Of a DNA stretch of 34,281 nt, positions 16,526 to 23,570 are shown in pieces. The notes below the pieces were generated by a model. That model saw nothing but the letters and a program-made list of their open reading frames with translations, made no database searches and was not told the DNA's origin. The position numbers were made by a program, and so were the translations under genes. This DNA comes from a virus. The DNA lies in IMG/VR virus record IMGVR_UViG_3300006904_000014, positions 1 to 34,281 of that record, one strand, 5' to 3'. Numbering within the stretch: the first letter of the stretch is position 1; each line of letters starts with the position of its first letter.

Positions 16526-18481
16526 TCAGGCCGCCATCGGCATCTGCGCCGGCGGCATCATGGGTTGACCCATCGGCGGTGCGCCGATCGGCATGGGTGG
16601 TGGGACCGGGCCCTGCGGCATCAGCGGGACGCCACCGGGAAGCGGCTGCTCGGCGGGCGCCATGCCCATCGGCTGCGGTGCCGGGCCCTTGACCTTGAGC
16701 GCCTCGGTGACGAGGTCGCAGTACGTGCGGTAGCGCTCCTGGATCTCGGGCGGCGCGTTCTCGCACTGGATCCAGTTGTAGAACGCGACCGAGACCTTCA
16801 ATTCGATGTCGAGATCGTTGTACTGCTCGGGCATCGGCAGGTCCTCGTCGACCTCGGCGAGCAGATCCATCTTGCGCAGGCAGTTCTTGAGCGGCGCGAG
16901 CAGGATCCGATTCGCCTCCTGCAGGTCGGGCTCGTCGAACAGCATGGGCACGAGCCACTGTGGGATGACGCCGGCCTTCGCCAGCTGCTCGACCACGGCG
17001 ATCTTGCCGGCGCGGGTGTCCGGGATGAAGCCGACCGGCTCGATGCGCAGGCGGTACGAGCCTTCCTTGAGCACGACCTTCGAGTAGTCCAGCTGCTGGA
17101 TGGCGTCACGGCTCTTCCACGTCGTGGCGACCCAGGAGCGCTTGGCGCCGCTGCCCTCGTAGCGCCGACGGGCAACGCGCGCGCTGGCGTCGAGGTAGCA
17201 CTGCCCGCCATGCATCCGATACCGCGCGTAGTTCGCCTGTGGGATGCGGAACCGGTCCGAGTCGATGTCGTACTGGGTGTCGAGTGCGACGCCGCTGGCG
17301 CCGGCGCCGAGCGAGGACTTCGATTCCGCGTTCGCCTTCGAGACGCCGGAGAGGTCGAATGCCCAGCCGATGAATTCCTTCAGGGCGCTCATCTGCGCCA
17401 TGTTGAAGGACTGCGGCGCGATGTACGTCGGCGGCTGCGAGCCGTTGTAGTTGACCTTGTAGGGCGCCGCGCCGGCGAGCATCTCCACCGGGATGTCGTT
17501 CGCCTTGTTGACCATCCAGATCCCGCGGCCCGTCGCGGCGAGGTTCAGCTGGATGTCGCGCACGATCAGGTTGATCCGGTGCTGGATCCCGATGAGCATG
17601 TCGACGAAGCCCTCGGGGTAGATGCCCCAGTCGGGGTCGCCGAGCTGAAACATCGACCATGGGAACCTCGGCTCGTGCCACTGCTCGGTGACGAGCGTAA
17701 GGCCCTCGACGCAGAGCACGTGCCGGCCGATGTCGGAGTCGGGCACCATCGGCGGGAACCACGCCTCCCATGTGTCCACGTAGTCGTCGAGGTCGCCGAC
17801 CTTCGGGCCGTCGCCGTCCACGTCGGTGTCATCCTTGCGGCGCAGCGAGGCGGGCGCGCGCTCGAGGATCCACTCCTTGCTCTTCGGGAACAACTCGGCG
17901 AGGTGGTCGCGGGCGACGCGCTGGATCCGGATCGCCTGGCGCGGCTTGCCGTACTTGAGCTCGCGCCGGTCGAACAGCAGATCGTTCACCGGGATGCGCT
18001 CGGCGATGACCGCTTCGTCGCTGTCGTCGACGCGTGTGAACCCCAGACCCAACTTGACACCGTCCTGAAGCGCGCGGACCGACAGCGCATCGAACTCGGT
18101 GTCCCGCATCTGGCCGACCACGAACTCGCGGTACTTCTTCGCGCGCTTCTTCAGCTCGAAGTCGCTGTCATCGACGACGATCCCCGGCATGGGCCGGTCC
18201 TTCGAGAGCCGCGACGCGAAGGTGTCGCCGATCGCCTTGATGACGTTGAGTCGCGCGATGCCCATGCCCGAGCCCGCTAGGGCGGCGATCGCAAGGCGCT
18301 GGTTCTGCAACTCGACGCCGCGGTAGACCCGCTCGCGGGTCAGGTTCTTCGCGTGGAAGTTCGCTTCACGCTCGAGCAGCGCCTTGCCGTACGGGACCAG
18401 CCGATCGTGCACCGGCTCACCCAGCGCCGCGCGCATCCAGTGTGCGTCGCTGCGGATGGGGGCGTTGTATCGTGGGACCAT
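16526..18481 (-). CDS. Portal protein
   Basis: 651 residues, ATG at 18481. The N-terminal half is helical with RERVYRGVELQNQRLAIAAL and a long region of alternating helices and strands (DTWEAWFPPMVPDSDIGRHV; WSMFQLGDPDWGIYPEGFVD). The helical segment PEGFVDMLIGIQHRINLIVR followed by strands near residues 310-345 is typical of podoviral portals, where it leads into the stem helix. The last roughly 50 residues are a Pro/Met/Gly/Gln-rich tail. It lies directly downstream of the terminase block and upstream of scaffold and capsid. The portal forms a dodecameric ring at one vertex, through which DNA enters and leaves. No good Shine-Dalgarno site is visible before the start; a stem-loop lies just upstream. 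An in-frame ATG 15 codons later is an alternative start. Confidence 0.87.
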   Translation of the reverse strand: MVPRYNAPIRSDAHWMRAALGEPVHDRLVPYGKALLEREANFHAKNLTRERVYRGVELQNQRLAIAALAGSGMGIARLNVIKAIGDTFASRLSKDRPMPGIVVDDSDFELKKRAKKYREFVVGQMRDTEFDALSVRALQDGVKLGLGFTRVDDSDEAVIAERIPVNDLLFDRRELKYGKPRQAIRIQRVARDHLAELFPKSKEWILERAPASLRRKDDTDVDGDGPKVGDLDDYVDTWEAWFPPMVPDSDIGRHVLCVEGLTLVTEQWHEPRFPWSMFQLGDPDWGIYPEGFVDMLIGIQHRINLIVRDIQLNLAATGRGIWMVNKANDIPVEMLAGAAPYKVNYNGSQPPTYIAPQSFNMAQMSALKEFIGWAFDLSGVSKANAESKSSLGAGASGVALDTQYDIDSDRFRIPQANYARYRMHGGQCYLDASARVARRRYEGSGAKRSWVATTWKSRDAIQQLDYSKVVLKEGSYRLRIEPVGFIPDTRAGKIAVVEQLAKAGVIPQWLVPMLFDEPDLQEANRILLAPLKNCLRKMDLLAEVDEDLPMPEQYNDLDIELKVSVAFYNWIQCENAPPEIQERYRTYCDLVTEALKVKGPAPQPMGMAPAEQPLPGGVPLMPQGPVPPPMPIGAPPMGQPMMPPAQMPMAA

Positions 18482-18538
18482 GGCAAGGGATCGATGGTCC
18501 CTTTGCCTGTGGACCGGTTGATTTGCAGGGAGCGTTAC

Positions 18539-18667
18539 ATGAGTCGCGAATCAGTGCAAGTAGGAGCTTCAGGTGCTACCGTTTGGGCACCCCCGGTCGC
18601 GCCGGGAACCTTCGATTGGTGGTTGGCTTGCTACCGGCCCGAGGTCGAAGCTGGGTTAGTAGCCTGA
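18539..18667 (+). CDS. Candidate plus-strand small ORF in the pre-portal gap
   Basis: 42 residues from ATG at 18539, with GGGAG 6 nt upstream, which is a good ribosome-binding site. The product begins MSRESVQVGASGATVWAPPV and contains DWWLACYRPEVEAG. It has no recognised domain. About half of its codons end in G or C, clearly less than in the neighbouring phage genes, so it is either a recently gained or weakly selected peptide, or a chance frame in a regulatory region. It would need its own plus-strand promoter. Confidence 0.3.
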   Translation: MSRESVQVGASGATVWAPPVAPGTFDWWLACYRPEVEAGLVA

Positions 18668-18680
18668 GGGTCGCAACCTG

Positions 18681-18706
18681 GACGCCCGGAGTGGCTACCG
18701 GGTGTC
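18681..18706 (-). terminator. Stem-loop after the upstream operon block, possible terminator
   Basis: It begins 10 nt after the TGA of the gene at 18716. On the minus strand GAC-A-CCCGG pairs with CCGGG-C-GTC around an 8-nt loop, with one A/C mismatch. No U-tract follows, so it is not a classic intrinsic terminator. It could be a pause, processing or mRNA-end stabilising site. Confidence 0.3.
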
Positions 18707-18715
18707 GGCAATTGT

Positions 18716-19036
18716 TCAGTCCGCGGTCACGGTGGCGGTCCCGTCCGCGTAGATGCGCAGGTGGCCGGTCGTGGCGAGCCAGGCGCTTGGCCTGCCGTCC
18801 TCGTCGTCGGGCGTCTCCTTGCGGCGCCACACGGTCTCCGAGGTCACGGACGGCCCCATCTTGACGGTGCGCACGGCCAGTTCCCATTCTCCGGCCTCGG
18901 GGCTGACGCACCACATCATCGGCTCGGCGGACAGGCGGTTGAAGTAGACGCGCAGCGCGCCGACGTACTGCATCACGGGGATGAGCGATGCGGGCTTGCG
19001 GATCGGGCGCGTGTCGATCTCGCTGCTGGGTTTCAT
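18716..19036 (-). CDS. Unknown beta-rich protein
   Basis: 106 residues, ATG overlapping the previous stop by 4 nt. The N-terminal 20 residues are polar (KPSSEIDTRPIRKPASLIPV); the rest is alternating strands with several Trp (EPMMWCVSPEAGEWELAVRT; GHLRIYADGTATVTAD). No recognised family. It is the last gene of the terminase-side block, before the structured gap ahead of the portal. Confidence 0.75.
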   Translation of the reverse strand: MKPSSEIDTRPIRKPASLIPVMQYVGALRVYFNRLSAEPMMWCVSPEAGEWELAVRTVKMGPSVTSETVWRRKETPDDEDGRPSAWLATTGHLRIYADGTATVTAD

Positions 19037-19230
19037 CGAATCTCCCTGCGCCGATACTGGGGCGGGCTAGCCGGGCAACCGCAGGGCGTCCCGCCTTCCG
19101 TCCAGCCGCGGTCGAAGCACTCCGGACAACGCGGACGCTCGCGCTCGAGGTACGCTAGACGATCGTAGAGCCTAGCGATCTCGTCGGTCAGCTCCTGGCT
19201 GTCCGCCCTCTTCAGGATGTCCTTGCTCAT
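19033..19230 (-). CDS. Small zinc-finger-like protein
   Basis: 65 residues, ATG overlapping the previous stop by 4 nt. The first 32 residues are a charged helix (SQELTDEIARLYDRLAYLER). They are followed by CPECFDRGWTEGGTPCGC, where Cys35/38 and Cys50/52 form a DnaJ-like zinc-knuckle pattern. A basic tail ends the protein. A helix plus zinc knuckle is common in small phage regulatory or binding proteins; its partner is unknown. Confidence 0.75.
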   Translation of the reverse strand: MSKDILKRADSQELTDEIARLYDRLAYLERERPRCPECFDRGWTEGGTPCGCPASPPQYRRREIR

Positions 19231-19484
19231 TCGTCTCCCTCGTACCCCGCGGCGCGCCACGGCCCGGGGTCGGGCTTCAGGTCCTGGCCGGTGCCTTCCG
19301 TCTGCCTCAGGTCCTGTACCTGCGTCACGAGCTGGCCGATCTTCACGGTGGGGCCGATGCGAAACCCGCGGCGGCGCCCGTACTCAAGCAGCTGGATCAG
19401 CTGGGCAAGATCAGACTCAGCGGGCGGGACCGGGACGACGTTGCCGTCCTCGTCGGCGTCGATGGGGCCGGTGGGTGGCTTCAT
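19227..19484 (-). CDS. Small unknown protein
   Basis: 85 residues from ATG at 19484 (4-nt overlap with the previous stop); another ATG four codons upstream is possible. The acidic, Pro-rich N-terminus (PPTGPIDADEDGNVVPVPPA) is followed by a helix (ESDLAQLIQLLEYGRRRGF) and strands (RIGPTVKIGQLVTQVQDLRQ). No family recognised. Confidence 0.72.
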   Translation of the reverse strand: MKPPTGPIDADEDGNVVPVPPAESDLAQLIQLLEYGRRRGFRIGPTVKIGQLVTQVQDLRQTEGTGQDLKPDPGPWRAAGYEGDE

Positions 19485-19669
19485 GTCGGCGCCCACTCAT
19501 GGCCTCGATATGCGCCGTGGTCGAGTCCCTCGCGGTAGACGCCGCGATGCGTGACCTGACCGTCGTCTTCACACCGACACTCGCCGCGTTCGATGCGATC
19601 GCATCGGCACTCCTGCCAGCGAGGCACCTGCGGCGAACGAGGCGTTGGGTCGAGTTCGCCGTCCCTCAT
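19481..19669 (-). CDS. Small Cys/His-rich unknown protein
   Basis: 62 residues, ATG overlapping the previous stop by 4 nt. Contains two CxC pairs (Cys21/23 and Cys31/33) and several His (THRGVYREGLDHGAYRGHEW), so a small metal-binding fold is possible. Member of the run of tiny coupled genes after the terminase. Confidence 0.68.
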   Translation of the reverse strand: MRDGELDPTPRSPQVPRWQECRCDRIERGECRCEDDGQVTHRGVYREGLDHGAYRGHEWAPT

Positions 19670-19824
19670 TGTCCGCTCCTGTCCTCGTCGCCGGGGTCGT
19701 GGTTCTCGCGCGGATGGCATTGCTCGGCTCGCCACGCCTCGAAGTACTGCCAGAGTAGAGGCTGGCGAAACACGCGGTCCCTCTCTCGCAGGTACTCATC
19801 GCGGGAGATGGTGAACGCCGGCAT
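19666..19824 (-). CDS. Small unknown protein after large terminase
   Basis: 52 residues, ATG with AGGG about 5 nt upstream; it starts 7 nt after the terminase TAG. Sequence features: FTISRDEYLRERDRVFRQPL, helical and basic, then an acidic His/Asp/Glu-rich tail (ENHDPGDEDRSGQ). No family recognised. Confidence 0.68.
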   Translation of the reverse strand: MPAFTISRDEYLRERDRVFRQPLLWQYFEAWRAEQCHPRENHDPGDEDRSGQ

Positions 19825-19831
19825 GTCGACC

Positions 19832-21595
19832 CTAGTAGTCATACGCGTGGCTCCCATACACGGTGTTCTCGGTCTGATTGTACTCGCCCGGGACCTCGTC
19901 GCCTTCCTCGTACGCGCGCTGCTGCCGGGCCATGCGGGCGTCGAGATCGCGCTCCTCGCGCTCGGCTTCAGCGAGCAGCGCAGCGCGAGTGCCTGGTGCA
20001 GGCTTATCGGCGACAGGCCGGTTCGTGTAGTGCGTGAGGTGCCTGAAGGCGTAAAGGGCCCCATCCGACACGTGGTTGCCGTGAATCTTGCCGTCACTCG
20101 CGCGCCTGGCCGCATCGTCCTTCAGCGGCTTGCCCGGCTTCGTCGGCAGGTACACGAGGTGTCGGTGCTCGTCGAGGAGCGGCGATCCTTCGCGGTACCG
20201 CACCATGCCCTTGCGGATATCGCCGGCCATCAGCGCCTGCCACGTCGGCTTGCTGCTCTTGTCCGCCTCGTCGATCGGCAGACCGACGCGCTCGCGCCAG
20301 CCCGCCATGTTCGCCGCGACCTGGCCAGCGGGGTCGCCGACGAGCACCACGACATTGTCCAGGCCTTCCCACAGCGCCTTCAGGTAGTCGCGCTGGTCAT
20401 CCGGCACGACCTTGAACTCCTTCCAGCTGAACACCTCGTAGATCTGCGGGCGATCGGGTGCGTGCGTGAAGGCCCAGACGCAGATCGCGAACGGATCCTG
20501 CGCGTATCCGAAGTCGGCGCCGATCGCGTAGAGCCAGTCATACGGTTTGCGACCACGCCCCGGAATCGGCAGGTCGGCGAGCGCCGCGTTGAGGTCGACC
20601 CACGGCGGGTGTGCCTGATTGATCCGGTTGTCGGTGAGCCGCTGCGGGGCGTAGGTGAGCCCGATGTGCTGCGGTACCGCGTGGACCGGGTAGACGTAGC
20701 GCGCGTCGCTCTTGACCCACTTGCCCAGCCACTCACGGACGTAGTCGGGCTCGGTTCCGGTCCAGCCGTTGGCGATGAGCGCCTCGCCGGCGGTGCGCGC
20801 GAACCGCTCCTCGGGCGTTGAGCCGAACCACGGGTTGTCGATCACCGACCAGCGGTGCACTTCCCAGTTCGGCAGCGGGGTGTCACCGCTTGTTTCCTCG
20901 GGCGTGCAGTCGTAGAAGTAGCCGGCACAGTCCTCGCTCGGCGAGCCGGTCAGTTTCAGCTTGCCGCTCTTGCGGGCGCCCGGCTTGTCGTTGTGCTTGC
21001 GCTTGTCGGCGAGGCAGGCCTGGGCGACTTGCAGGATGAACGCGCGCAGGTGGCGCATCTTCTGGGCCTCGTCGACCCAGATATCATCCTTCGCCTGGCC
21101 GCGCAGCTTGCCGATGGACTGCTCGTCGTCGGCTCCGAACAGCGCGATCTGCGAGCCGTTCGAGAAGTTGATCTCGAGCGTCGTGTCGTTGGTGCGCGCG
21201 ACGACCGAGCCGAGCTTCCAGCCGTCGCCGGTGGCCGTGCCGTGCTTCGCGATGAGGTCGCAGAAGCCCTGCCCCATGTCGTTGCGCCAGACGATCTTGC
21301 GCGCCTCGGGCTTCGTCTCGTTCACGTACACGCCGCGCCAGCCGGGCACCTCGATGGCCAGCGACAGCCACTCGTGGACACCACCGTCGCTCTTGCCCGC
21401 GCGCCGGGTGCACAGCGCCGCGGCCTGGAGCGCCTCGGTCTGCCAGAAGGCGCGTTGCTTGGGGTGCTGCTCGAACCGCTCGCGCAGCAGCTTGCAGAGC
21501 TCGGTCGTGGCGTCTGGCTCTGCACTCACGACCTCCGCCGGCCGCAGCTTGGCCAGTCTGCCGAGGGTCGAGAGGACAGAGGGGCTGAGATGCAT
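19832..21595 (-). CDS. Terminase large subunit
   Basis: 587 residues, ATG at 21595, TAG stop. The packaging motor has an N-terminal ATPase and a C-terminal nuclease. Seen here: a Walker A-like CTRRAGKS (62-69, in the 'RxxGKS' variant common in terminases), a Walker B DIWVDEA (171-177, with Asp175/Glu176), a coupling motif KLTGSPS (214-220), and the three acidic sites of the RNase H-like nuclease: Asp361 in GADFGY, Asp421 in VGDPAG and Asp511 in VSDGALYA. Length is in the usual range for this family. In phages it cuts concatemeric DNA and pumps it into the procapsid through the portal. The portal gene follows after five small genes and the structured gap, an order found in many podoviruses. 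This is the best anchored gene of the window. Confidence 0.95.
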   Translation of the reverse strand: MHLSPSVLSTLGRLAKLRPAEVVSAEPDATTELCKLLRERFEQHPKQRAFWQTEALQAAALCTRRAGKSDGGVHEWLSLAIEVPGWRGVYVNETKPEARKIVWRNDMGQGFCDLIAKHGTATGDGWKLGSVVARTNDTTLEINFSNGSQIALFGADDEQSIGKLRGQAKDDIWVDEAQKMRHLRAFILQVAQACLADKRKHNDKPGARKSGKLKLTGSPSEDCAGYFYDCTPEETSGDTPLPNWEVHRWSVIDNPWFGSTPEERFARTAGEALIANGWTGTEPDYVREWLGKWVKSDARYVYPVHAVPQHIGLTYAPQRLTDNRINQAHPPWVDLNAALADLPIPGRGRKPYDWLYAIGADFGYAQDPFAICVWAFTHAPDRPQIYEVFSWKEFKVVPDDQRDYLKALWEGLDNVVVLVGDPAGQVAANMAGWRERVGLPIDEADKSSKPTWQALMAGDIRKGMVRYREGSPLLDEHRHLVYLPTKPGKPLKDDAARRASDGKIHGNHVSDGALYAFRHLTHYTNRPVADKPAPGTRAALLAEAEREERDLDARMARQQRAYEEGDEVPGEYNQTENTVYGSHAYDY

Positions 21596-21599
21596 GGCG

Positions 21600-21764
21600 T
21601 CAGGTGACCGGGAACCGCCGGTCGATCTCCTCGGCTACACACTTCGCGCGGTGCTCGAGGCGCGGATCGTGGCTGTACTTCTCGCAGTAGGCCATGGCAC
21701 GCAGTAGGTCGCTCGTCTTCCAGGAGCGCACCAGCGCCTGCTCCTCGGCCTTCCAGTCGCTCAC
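21600..21764 (-). CDS. Small protein upstream of terminase
   Basis: 54 residues, GTG start at 21764 overlapping the previous TGA (GTGA); the stop lies 4 nt before the terminase ATG. Mostly helical and charged: VSDWKAEEQALVRSWKTS, then LLRAMAYCEKYSHDPRLEHR, ending EEIDRRFPVT. No family is recognised. Position just before the large terminase is where a small terminase or packaging helper can be, but 54 residues is short for one. Confidence 0.75.
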   Translation of the reverse strand: MSDWKAEEQALVRSWKTSDLLRAMAYCEKYSHDPRLEHRAKCVAEEIDRRFPVT

Positions 21765-22129
21765 CGACCCACCGCCTTGCCCCTGGGCGCCGTCGCCCGC
21801 TCCATCTCCTCGTCGCTCAACACCTCGACCGGCATGCCCATCGGCTCACCATCGTACTTCGCGGCGGCGTCGATGTCGTCGCTGTCCCACTGCATGATGC
21901 ACTCCGCGCCCGCCTCGAACGGACCGAACATGCGTCGCGGGCCCTTCGGATCGTGCTGGCTTGGCAGTCGCTTCTCGTTCGTCCAGCCGGGCGGCGAGAC
22001 GAGGAACACGGCACGGCCTCGCACGCGGATCGAGAAGCCCTTCAGGTTGGCGGGCGGCGCATCGCAGTTGACGTTCGATGGGGAGCCGAACAGCGGCATG
22101 TGGGGCAGCGTAATGGAGAGGAGCTTCAT
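21761..22129 (-). CDS. Unknown protein
   Basis: 122 residues, ATG overlapping the previous TGA by 4 nt. Beta-rich start (MKLLSITLPHMPLFGSPSNV), a basic strand pair (KGFSIRVRGRAVFLVSPPGW), an acidic middle and a charged tail (DEEMERATAPRGKAVGR). No recognised domain. Part of the coupled gene string between the control region and the terminase. Confidence 0.75.
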   Translation of the reverse strand: MKLLSITLPHMPLFGSPSNVNCDAPPANLKGFSIRVRGRAVFLVSPPGWTNEKRLPSQHDPKGPRRMFGPFEAGAECIMQWDSDDIDAAAKYDGEPMGMPVEVLSDEEMERATAPRGKAVGR

Positions 22130-22482
22130 CGGTTCGGCTCCGAGTCGAGGAGGAGCGACCCACCGTCCTTGTCGGCTCCGCTGTGGGCGACTGGCCATAC
22201 GACAGTGGACGTAGAGTCGGTGCGGATGGTGGCGAACGCGGCCCCGAGCTTCGGGATGGTCACGTACCAGTGCTGCGGAGGAAGCCCGTCATGGTGAACA
22301 TGGAGCGGCATCCCAATCCGTAGCCCACACTTCCAGTTCTTGGCCAGGAAGTCGATCTCGATGACGCGGAGGTCGTCCAGGCATGTCGGGCACCGTCCTC
22401 CGACGGCAAAGTACACCGCGTCGTCGGGCACCTCGAACTCGAGGACCTCATCGCGGTCTGGGTGGTGCTGGTACTGCTTCAT
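22126..22482 (-). CDS. Unknown zinc-knuckle-like protein
   Basis: 118 residues, ATG start with 4-nt overlap. An acidic N-terminus (HHPDRDEVLEFEVPDDAVYF) is followed by CPTC (Cys31/34), Cys52 and a His cluster HVHHDG (61-66), which together may bind one zinc ion. The C-terminal half is beta-rich (HWYVTIPKLGAAFATIRTDS). No family recognised. Confidence 0.76.
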   Translation of the reverse strand: MKQYQHHPDRDEVLEFEVPDDAVYFAVGGRCPTCLDDLRVIEIDFLAKNWKCGLRIGMPLHVHHDGLPPQHWYVTIPKLGAAFATIRTDSTSTVVWPVAHSGADKDGGSLLLDSEPNR

Positions 22483-22685
22483 CGGCTGGCGTCCTGTGCC
22501 TTGAGACCTCCCGAGCCAGGCAGGCGATCGCCGGTGATGCGGTACGAGCCGAGCCGGTGCGCCTCGTGCTTCTCGATCGGCAGGAAGGCCCTCAGATGGG
22601 CAAGAAGTGACGCCTCGTGTTCACTGGTCACGGACAGCGCGATGTACGCGCGGCCCTCTTCGTCGATTCCGATCTCGGCGTTCAC
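22479..22685 (-). CDS. Small unknown protein
   Basis: 68 residues, GTG start with GTGA overlap. A beta-strand start with acidic turn (MNAEIGIDEEGRAYIALSVT) is followed by a helix (EASLLAHLRAFLPIEKHEAH) and a short strand. A compact alpha/beta fold is likely. No family recognised. Confidence 0.74.
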   Translation of the reverse strand: MNAEIGIDEEGRAYIALSVTSEHEASLLAHLRAFLPIEKHEAHRLGSYRITGDRLPGSGGLKAQDASR

Positions 22686-22984
22686 TTGGGATCCATCCTA
22701 TCGGCCAGCGCGCGCAGTTCCGCGGCCATCGTCTTGCGAGCGTCACCGACGGCACGTCTCAGGGTAAGCGCGACGTCCTGCTGCGACAGCATATCCTCGT
22801 GCGGGATGAAGGTCTGGATTGGATGGTAGGCGTAGAACCTGAGCGCGTACCCATCGCGATTCGCGTCGACGCAGATCGACTGCTTGTCGTTCAGCGCCAT
22901 GATCCGCAGGCCGGTGTCGTGGACCATCTCCTTGAGAGCTGCGGTCGCCACGTCGAAATCGAACTTGAAGTGCTTGTCACTCAT
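22682..22984 (-). CDS. Small unknown protein
   Basis: 100 residues, ATG overlapping the previous stop by 4 nt. Features: MSDKHFKFDFDVATAALKEM, then ICVDANRDGYALRFYAYHPI with a beta hairpin look, ending with a basic helix (DARKTMAAELRALADRMDPK). It follows the GNAT-like gene in the same operon. No family recognised. Confidence 0.75.
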   Translation of the reverse strand: MSDKHFKFDFDVATAALKEMVHDTGLRIMALNDKQSICVDANRDGYALRFYAYHPIQTFIPHEDMLSQQDVALTLRRAVGDARKTMAAELRALADRMDPK

Positions 22985-23463
22985 GTGAGCCATTCTCCTA
23001 GCGGCAGATACGCCGCGGTTACGCCGCACCTTGCGAGCCACGGCACGATCCACTCGTCGGAGCGACGTGCCCCGCGATGTGTGTAGACCAGTCGATTCTT
23101 GAGCTGCGCCGCGTTCACCAGCGCGGTCATCACGCCCCGCTTGCGCAGCAGCTCGCCCTTGCCGATGCGCAGCCGCGTGTGCGTCCAGTGCACGGTGTCG
23201 ACACGACGGCCCGGGCACCACGCCAGCCAGCCCGCGACCGCGCCGTCGAGGTCCGCGACGAGCAGCTGTGTGTCGGTCCGACCGAGCACAGCGTCCAGCT
23301 TGGGCCGCTCGAGGCGCTTGAAGTCGGGCCAGGGCAGCTTGAACAGGCGATTCGAGCTCTGCTTGTAGCCCTCGCCGAACGACGAGCGGATGTAGGCCAT
23401 CTCGCCGGGGTCGTCGCGGTGCGCGTGGCGGATGCGGAGGGCGAGAGCGGGTGACCCGCCCAT
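22981..23463 (-). CDS. GNAT-like acyltransferase-type protein
   Basis: 160 residues from ATG at 23463. A longer frame exists, but its first 37 codons would read through the tRNA-like sequence, so the later start is preferred; no strong ribosome-binding site is visible. The order fits a GNAT fold: IRHAHRDDPGEMAYIRSSF (strand and helices 1-2), DTQLLVADLDGAVAGWLAWC (strands 2-3), DTVHWTHTRLRIGKGELLRK (strand 4 with a weak, R/G-poor acetyl-CoA loop, then helix 3), LKNRLVYTHR (strand 5). The classic RxxGxG/A loop is not clear, so it may be a divergent or non-catalytic member. Phages use such proteins to modify host or DNA targets; the target here is unknown. Confidence 0.6.
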   Translation of the reverse strand: MGGSPALALRIRHAHRDDPGEMAYIRSSFGEGYKQSSNRLFKLPWPDFKRLERPKLDAVLGRTDTQLLVADLDGAVAGWLAWCPGRRVDTVHWTHTRLRIGKGELLRKRGVMTALVNAAQLKNRLVYTHRGARRSDEWIVPWLARCGVTAAYLPLGEWLT

Positions 23464-23476
23464 CTGCAGCCCTGTC

Positions 23477-23565
23477 TGGTGCGACACGGATGGTTTCGAA
23501 CCATCACCCACCGCCGGCTGTGCTGCAGCACCGGTCGGCCGCTCTACCGCTTGGCGTACGGTCGC
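23477..23565 (-). tRNA. Degenerate tRNA-like sequence (89 nt)
   Basis: It lies in the only gene-free space of this block (23464-23570). On the minus strand: a perfect T-arm, GATGG-TTCGAAA-CCATC (23505-23489); a tRNA-type D-arm with AAGCGGTAGAGC (23552-23541); and a 3' end with encoded ACCA (23480-23477). The acceptor arms GCGACCG (23565-23559) and CGTGTCGC pair over five positions, then need a bulge. The anticodon arm is abnormal: CCGGT/GCCGG can form a stem, but the loop is 11 nt, and a perfect 12-bp palindrome, GTGCTGCAGCAC, fills it (23520-23531). No clean anticodon can be read. It may be a decayed tRNA gene, a tRNA mimic, or a tRNA-derived att-type sequence. Confidence 0.45.
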
Positions 23566-23570
23566 GTGAG

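Larger units (their letters stand above)
18482..18715. other. 234-nt non-coding, structure-rich gap before portal
   Basis: No minus-strand gene covers this gap. On the minus strand several stem-loops can be drawn: GACACCCGG/CCGGGCGTC with one mismatch (18681-18706), CCCGG/CCGGG with a 5-nt loop (around 18588-18606), GGTGC/GCACC (around 18572-18591) and AAGGGA/TCCCTT (18484-18504) just before the portal start. The heptamer gctaccg occurs three times on the plus strand at 18575, 18630 and 18694. G+C content is visibly lower than in the flanking genes. It may hold the promoter or a processed leader of the portal-capsid transcript; no convincing -35/-10 pair is seen. Confidence 0.5.

Noticed and set aside
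16499-18280. Long plus-strand open frame over the portal gene
   Set aside because: Antisense frame of the portal; Arg/Asp/Leu-rich composition typical of GC-rich shadow frames, no domain and no coupling.
19217-20821. Plus-strand frame over the terminase and following small genes
   Set aside because: Antisense shadow; the minus strand has clear terminase motifs and coupled genes.
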